Below are positions 60,539-64,000 of a stretch of 64,000 nt of DNA, piece after piece. This DNA comes from Grifola frondosa. Its lineage: Eukaryota > Basidiomycota > Agaricomycetes > Polyporales > Grifolaceae. Position 1 is the stretch's first letter, and every line of letters begins with the position of its first letter. The translations under genes and the position numbers were made by a program. A model generated the notes under the pieces. That model saw nothing but the letters and a program-made list of their open reading frames with translations, ran no database searches and was not told the DNA's origin. The stretch covers positions 930,001 through 994,000 of the forward strand of contig LUGG01000011.1 of assembly GCA_001683735.1 (NCBI GenBank), in the 5' to 3' direction.

Positions 60539-60717
60539 AAATGGGGTATCCCCCCCCCTCTATACGAAAGTCACCAGACGGTATACATATGACTGTGCTG
60601 GTGTTTTTCGCTCTCCGATCCCAACTCCGAAGTGACGCGCGGATTATTCCGGTGGCTCTCGGTGGCGCAGCCACTCCCTAGCGCAGTCCTTATGTATACC
60701 GTCTGGTTTCGAGACTA
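60539..60717 (-). repeat. Element B end, left-type
   Basis: Inverted copy of the element A left end (53683-53863), including CCAGACGGTATACATATG at 60575-60592 and its partner near 60690-60707, plus GGGGTATCCCCCCCCC at 60543. Confidence 0.88.
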
Positions 60718-60950
60718 GCAGCAAGTCAACAATGGTAGCCGTTATTATCAATATATCCTGTATGGATGCTTTAAATTTAGTCTTAAGTAGATATAGACAT
60801 CATCACCGTTAATGCACTGACTGCATTGGGATACGTCCAAAGCTTTGCGCGCTGCCAGCTTCAGTGCTCCGCTACAGCACTGATCAATTATGCACCTGGC
60901 ATCAGGCTAGTAGGATGGTTGCCCTTCCAAGCATTCACACTGTTGCCTCT

Positions 60951-63900
60951 ACATCACGGATTCCGTGTGTAGAATTTGTTGTATCTGCTATGGCGTGGCG
61001 CATGTATTCCGTCATCTTACGCTCTCCTCTAGTCTCTTAGATGATAGAATGAGATAGGTAATCAGATGCATGAAAATGTAGATGGGAGGTATACACACCA
61101 GTCTTGAACGTTGAACATTGAATTCGAACAATGACCATCAAGCACCCATCCGTGATCACGTGCTCTGCGATCGCTCGCGTCCATATTTGTTGTTCCAAGT
61201 TCAAAGCTCGCCCTGCTTCCGCCACTTTCCTCACCTGCTACTCTATCTCCACGACATGTATTCCCGATACCCTGAATACCACTATATATTAGACCCCTCT
61301 CAATGGCCTTCTCCGGTCAGATGTTTGGCATTGACTCTGTCTCAACCTCTTCCTGCCTGTCTGACAGTGACTGCTGTCGAATCCGACGTTTCTGTCCTCA
61401 CCGAGCCTTCGACACCAGTGCACGAACCATTTTCCAGGTTCCCATCAAATCCGGCCTTTTCTCCTTGTCAACGAGATTGCAGCGCACACATGAAGCTGAA
61501 AGGCATCCTTGACACGGTCCTTTCGACCGCTGTCGGGTTACGCCAGCTTGCCGCGCAGCAAAGCTACGGCGATGCGTGCCCGACGATACCATTGTGGTAT
61601 TCTCTAATGAAGGCAATCGGAATGGCATCCTTCGAGGGTGCCCATATACTGTGAGTGTTGTTGCCGATTTATGTTCAAACATCGTACTCAGTTGGTCATT
61701 CGTGCAGTGGCGAGGTGCCTTTCATCCTGCCACGGATGTCTCCATGCGAGGCATCAGGACAGCATAAATTCGACGGAATTGCTACTATGCTAGTCTGTTT
61801 GTCTATCGATAAGGACGAACATTTGTCCTCTACACCACCGACGAGTTTAGACGATATCGCGCCCAAAGACGCCCTCGTACGCGAGCCAGGCAACGACGTC
61901 GAGCTTATTTGCGCCGAATTTTGCAATTCAATCGGCGACATTGAGTCTGTCTGTGTCAGTGCTTGCAAGCCCAGGGGCGAGATCTCGATGGAACTTCTCA
62001 GGCTTGATGAACTTGACGACGTGTCGCAGCGGGATGAGGTCGAACCCTCAGCTCACGATTCGGACGCCAATATTTCCATAGATGATGAATCCTCCGTTCA
62101 TGAATCGGACGATAACGTTTCTATGGACGACGAGTCTTCCGCTGGCGAATCAGACGAGGCCATTTCTATGGACAACGAATCATCCACGGAGGAATCAGAG
62201 GGCGTGCTTATGGATGATGAATCTGAGTCCACCTCTGAAACCTCTGTATCATCGATCGCATCATCGATTCATATTCCATTTGATACTCACATCCTTCCAG
62301 GAACCGGGAGAAGATATTCCGCCATGCTTCCCCTCATTTGCATTGCAGATTCGGACAACATTGGGATGGCGATCTCAAGCATCCTTTACCAGAGACGCGT
62401 ATGGGGTATTGACGAGCCTGTCGTGGGTGTCTCTCTGTCACGAACAGGGACGGTTGCGCGCGTCCTCCTTGGTTGGCTTGATTTGGAATCCGATAACAAT
62501 GAATTTTTAGTGCGTTCTCTGGACACTTTCCCATGTGATGAATTATGATGGTGCTCATATCGCTTGCAGCCCACTCCGCACATTGCCTGTGCAGATCCAG
62601 ACTCGGAGGCGACGACAGCACTTGGTGCTTATGACTTATCTGATCCTATCGACGCCCTTAATTTCGCACAGTTCATCATCGGCCTGGACCGGTGCTTCGA
62701 CGCAATCAAGACCTACACTCTCAACCCTCGAATACAAGAGCTGCCGTGGCGATCAGACGATGTTGTTATTTCCAAATTGGATGATCGAGCCCACAGCCGA
62801 GTAGAACAATGGGCAGAGGAAGTTGCGATGACTGATCCGAGGTTGGTGTAAAGTTCGTTATCGATGAGGAGGCATGGCTGATAAATATGTCTAAAGTGTC
62901 CTCGCAAGGGAATTGCATCCTCCCACTTCTAAACCAGAGTTTCATATACTCGATCTACCTCCAGAGATATCAGTTATGGCAAAGAAGAAGAGTTCTTCCG
63001 TCACCTTTGACGAGAAAAGGTGCGTAGCAACAATGACTGTTTCAGTACATACTGATATTAGCATCGAAGTTTGAACTCGTCTGCCGCCTCTAATACAAGC
63101 TCGCGTACCCGCGAAAGGCGTCCGTGGCTCCTGAGCCGGCTGCTAGTGAGAGCGGGTCTAAGGTAGAGTCAAATCCAGAGTCTCAGGCGGAGTCTCAGGC
63201 AAAGTCCAGGGCGAAATCTGCCATATCAAGTTCCTCGTAAGCTTGTCTCTGCTTTTAACACACAATCAGTGGTCGTGACTCATGCTGCAGACTTGGAAAA
63301 CGGACTGTCGGAGGGCTTACCGACGGGTTGACTATGACCACATGGCTTTTCGAACGGAACGTTGTGGGAGTTGGCTGCGTTCGTATATCGGCTTCAGAGG
63401 GTCTGACGCTCGAGGAAGAGGAAATCAATGCAATGATTGGCGCTTATGAGGAGACCACCAAGTTTGCCTGGCCTAAGGAATGGAACAACAAGGTGTGTAG
63501 TTGAACGACTGTGCGATGGAATATCTACTCACGTATAATCAGAATGCGTTACCAGCTGTCGATCCTAGTCTAACGCATGCTCTTGCAACCCTGTATCGAG
63601 AACACGAAGAAGACGCTACCCAAGTGGAAGAGCTATCTATACCCTTTACCAACATCGTATCTTCCCGACTCTCTTCTCTTCTATACGCCACTATCGTGCC
63701 TTACACTGGATGCTGAGAGTCGTGCCTCCGGCAGGCGTGTCAACGAAGCGGAGTCTCGTCATGATTGGGACGGAGTATTGTATCGTTTCTGTGTTAATAC
63801 TACTGAACACGTCATCTCAGCCCAGATTCTGTGAGTATTTCCACATTTGTTAACGTCTAGATAATCATTCTAATCTTACTACACCAGACTGGAGAGAAAT

Positions 63901-64000
63901 TTGAACTTCCCTCGCAACCGTGCTCTGGACGAACTGAATGAGCATGATGCTGATTCTCTTTTTGGATCCTTTCGAACGCTTGCGGACCACAATTACCAAC
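60951..64000 (+). repeat. Segmental duplication, copy 2 (cut by window end)
   Basis: Direct copy of 48668-51895, starting at ATCACGGATTCCGTGTGTAG. Differences are scattered substitutions and single-base indels. Confidence 0.9.
61256..64000 (+). pseudogene. Large protein of unknown function, copy 2, partial
   Basis: Same protein as copy 1. Exon 1 61256-61650 splices to 61708 (GEVPFILPRMSPCEASGQH). The exon then stays open to about 62510 and includes the acidic repeat, roughly five units resembling SMDDESSAGESD, followed by IADSDNIGMAISS and YQRRVWGIDEPVVG. The next exon (from 62572) has DALNFAQFIIGLDRCFDAI. Farther on copy 2 is damaged where copy 1 is not: a missing base near 63115 in the Ser/Arg linker and one near 63690, after SSLLYAT. 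The window ends before the E-Y-K block. Neither copy has a fully open frame, but their lesions are at different places. Confidence 0.6.

Larger units (their letters stand above)
59764..60717 (-). mobile_element. Element B: 954-bp internally deleted derivative of element A type
   Basis: Begins TAGTCTCGG (right-type end) and ends TTTCGAGACTA (left-type end), so it is inverted relative to A. A perfect 9-bp duplication GCAGCAAGT flanks it (59755-59763 and 60718-60726). Inside, the head of a DUF6589 gene (plus, from ATG 59970, stopped by TAG at 60111) is fused near 60155 to the head of a RecQ gene (minus, ATG at 60383). Everything between those heads in element A is missing. It has no functional gene and would depend on proteins from A. 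Confidence 0.9.

Noticed and set aside
53683..60717. Helitron, because a helicase is present
   Set aside because: Helitrons carry a Rep/Hel protein, lack target duplications and have no terminal inverted repeats. Here there are perfect 9-bp duplications, inverted ends, and the helicase is RecQ-like with no Rep domain.
61303..61512. Second reading frame over exon 1 of the duplicated gene
   Set aside because: It is out of phase with the frame that splices correctly to the GEVPFILP exon, and it overlaps it completely.

Overview
The window looks like a nuclear contig of an Agaricomycete (mushroom-forming basidiomycete). The evidence is dense genes with many 47-60 nt GT-AG introns, a mating-type pheromone precursor, a cluster of FunK1 (fungal-type) protein kinases, DUF6589 mobile-element protein, and a tRNA-Val gene with a short intron. 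No species is claimed. All coding calls were read by eye from the sequence; no search was run.

Layout. 1-1980 is an AT-rich, gene-free block almost without CpG, ending exactly at a tRNA-Val(UAC) gene. 3.1-9.2 kb carries peroxisome/mitochondrion-related genes (carnitine acetyltransferase ending in a peroxisomal AKL signal, a DUF427 protein plus a decayed paralogue, a mitochondrial carrier). 10.5-16.8 kb has a single-pass membrane protein, an unrecognised gene, a DUF952 protein and a large helical protein, several with broken frames. 17.2-25.9 kb has a RidA protein, a 44-residue pheromone precursor (CaaX end CIII), a histone-H1-like winged-helix protein and AMP deaminase.

26.2-48.5 kb is a FunK1 kinase island: four near-complete genes and two relics, interrupted by pyruvate decarboxylase. 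Each kinase has an N-terminal region with a D...E-V-K pattern suggestive of a nuclease-like fold, followed by a kinase domain (GxGTRGY, FLKDTWR, HRDxS, DWE).

48.7-64 kb holds a direct segmental duplication (copies about 12.3 kb apart) of a gene for a ~1,000-residue protein of unknown function. Between the copies sit two related DNA transposons inserted back to back. Element A (6,054 bp) has perfect 9-bp target duplications and two convergent genes, a RecQ-like helicase and a DUF6589 protein. Element B (954 bp, own perfect 9-bp duplication) is an inverted, internally deleted derivative that keeps only the heads of both genes. The ends of both carry hairpins whose sequence differs between left and right ends while the pairing is kept. 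This is the strongest candidate for an undescribed system.

Many conserved genes here are interrupted by exactly one missing or extra base, often in a short C or G run (RidA, pyruvate decarboxylase, FunK1 kinases, RecQ tail, H1-like protein). That looks at least partly like consensus error, so apparent pseudogenes need checking against raw reads.
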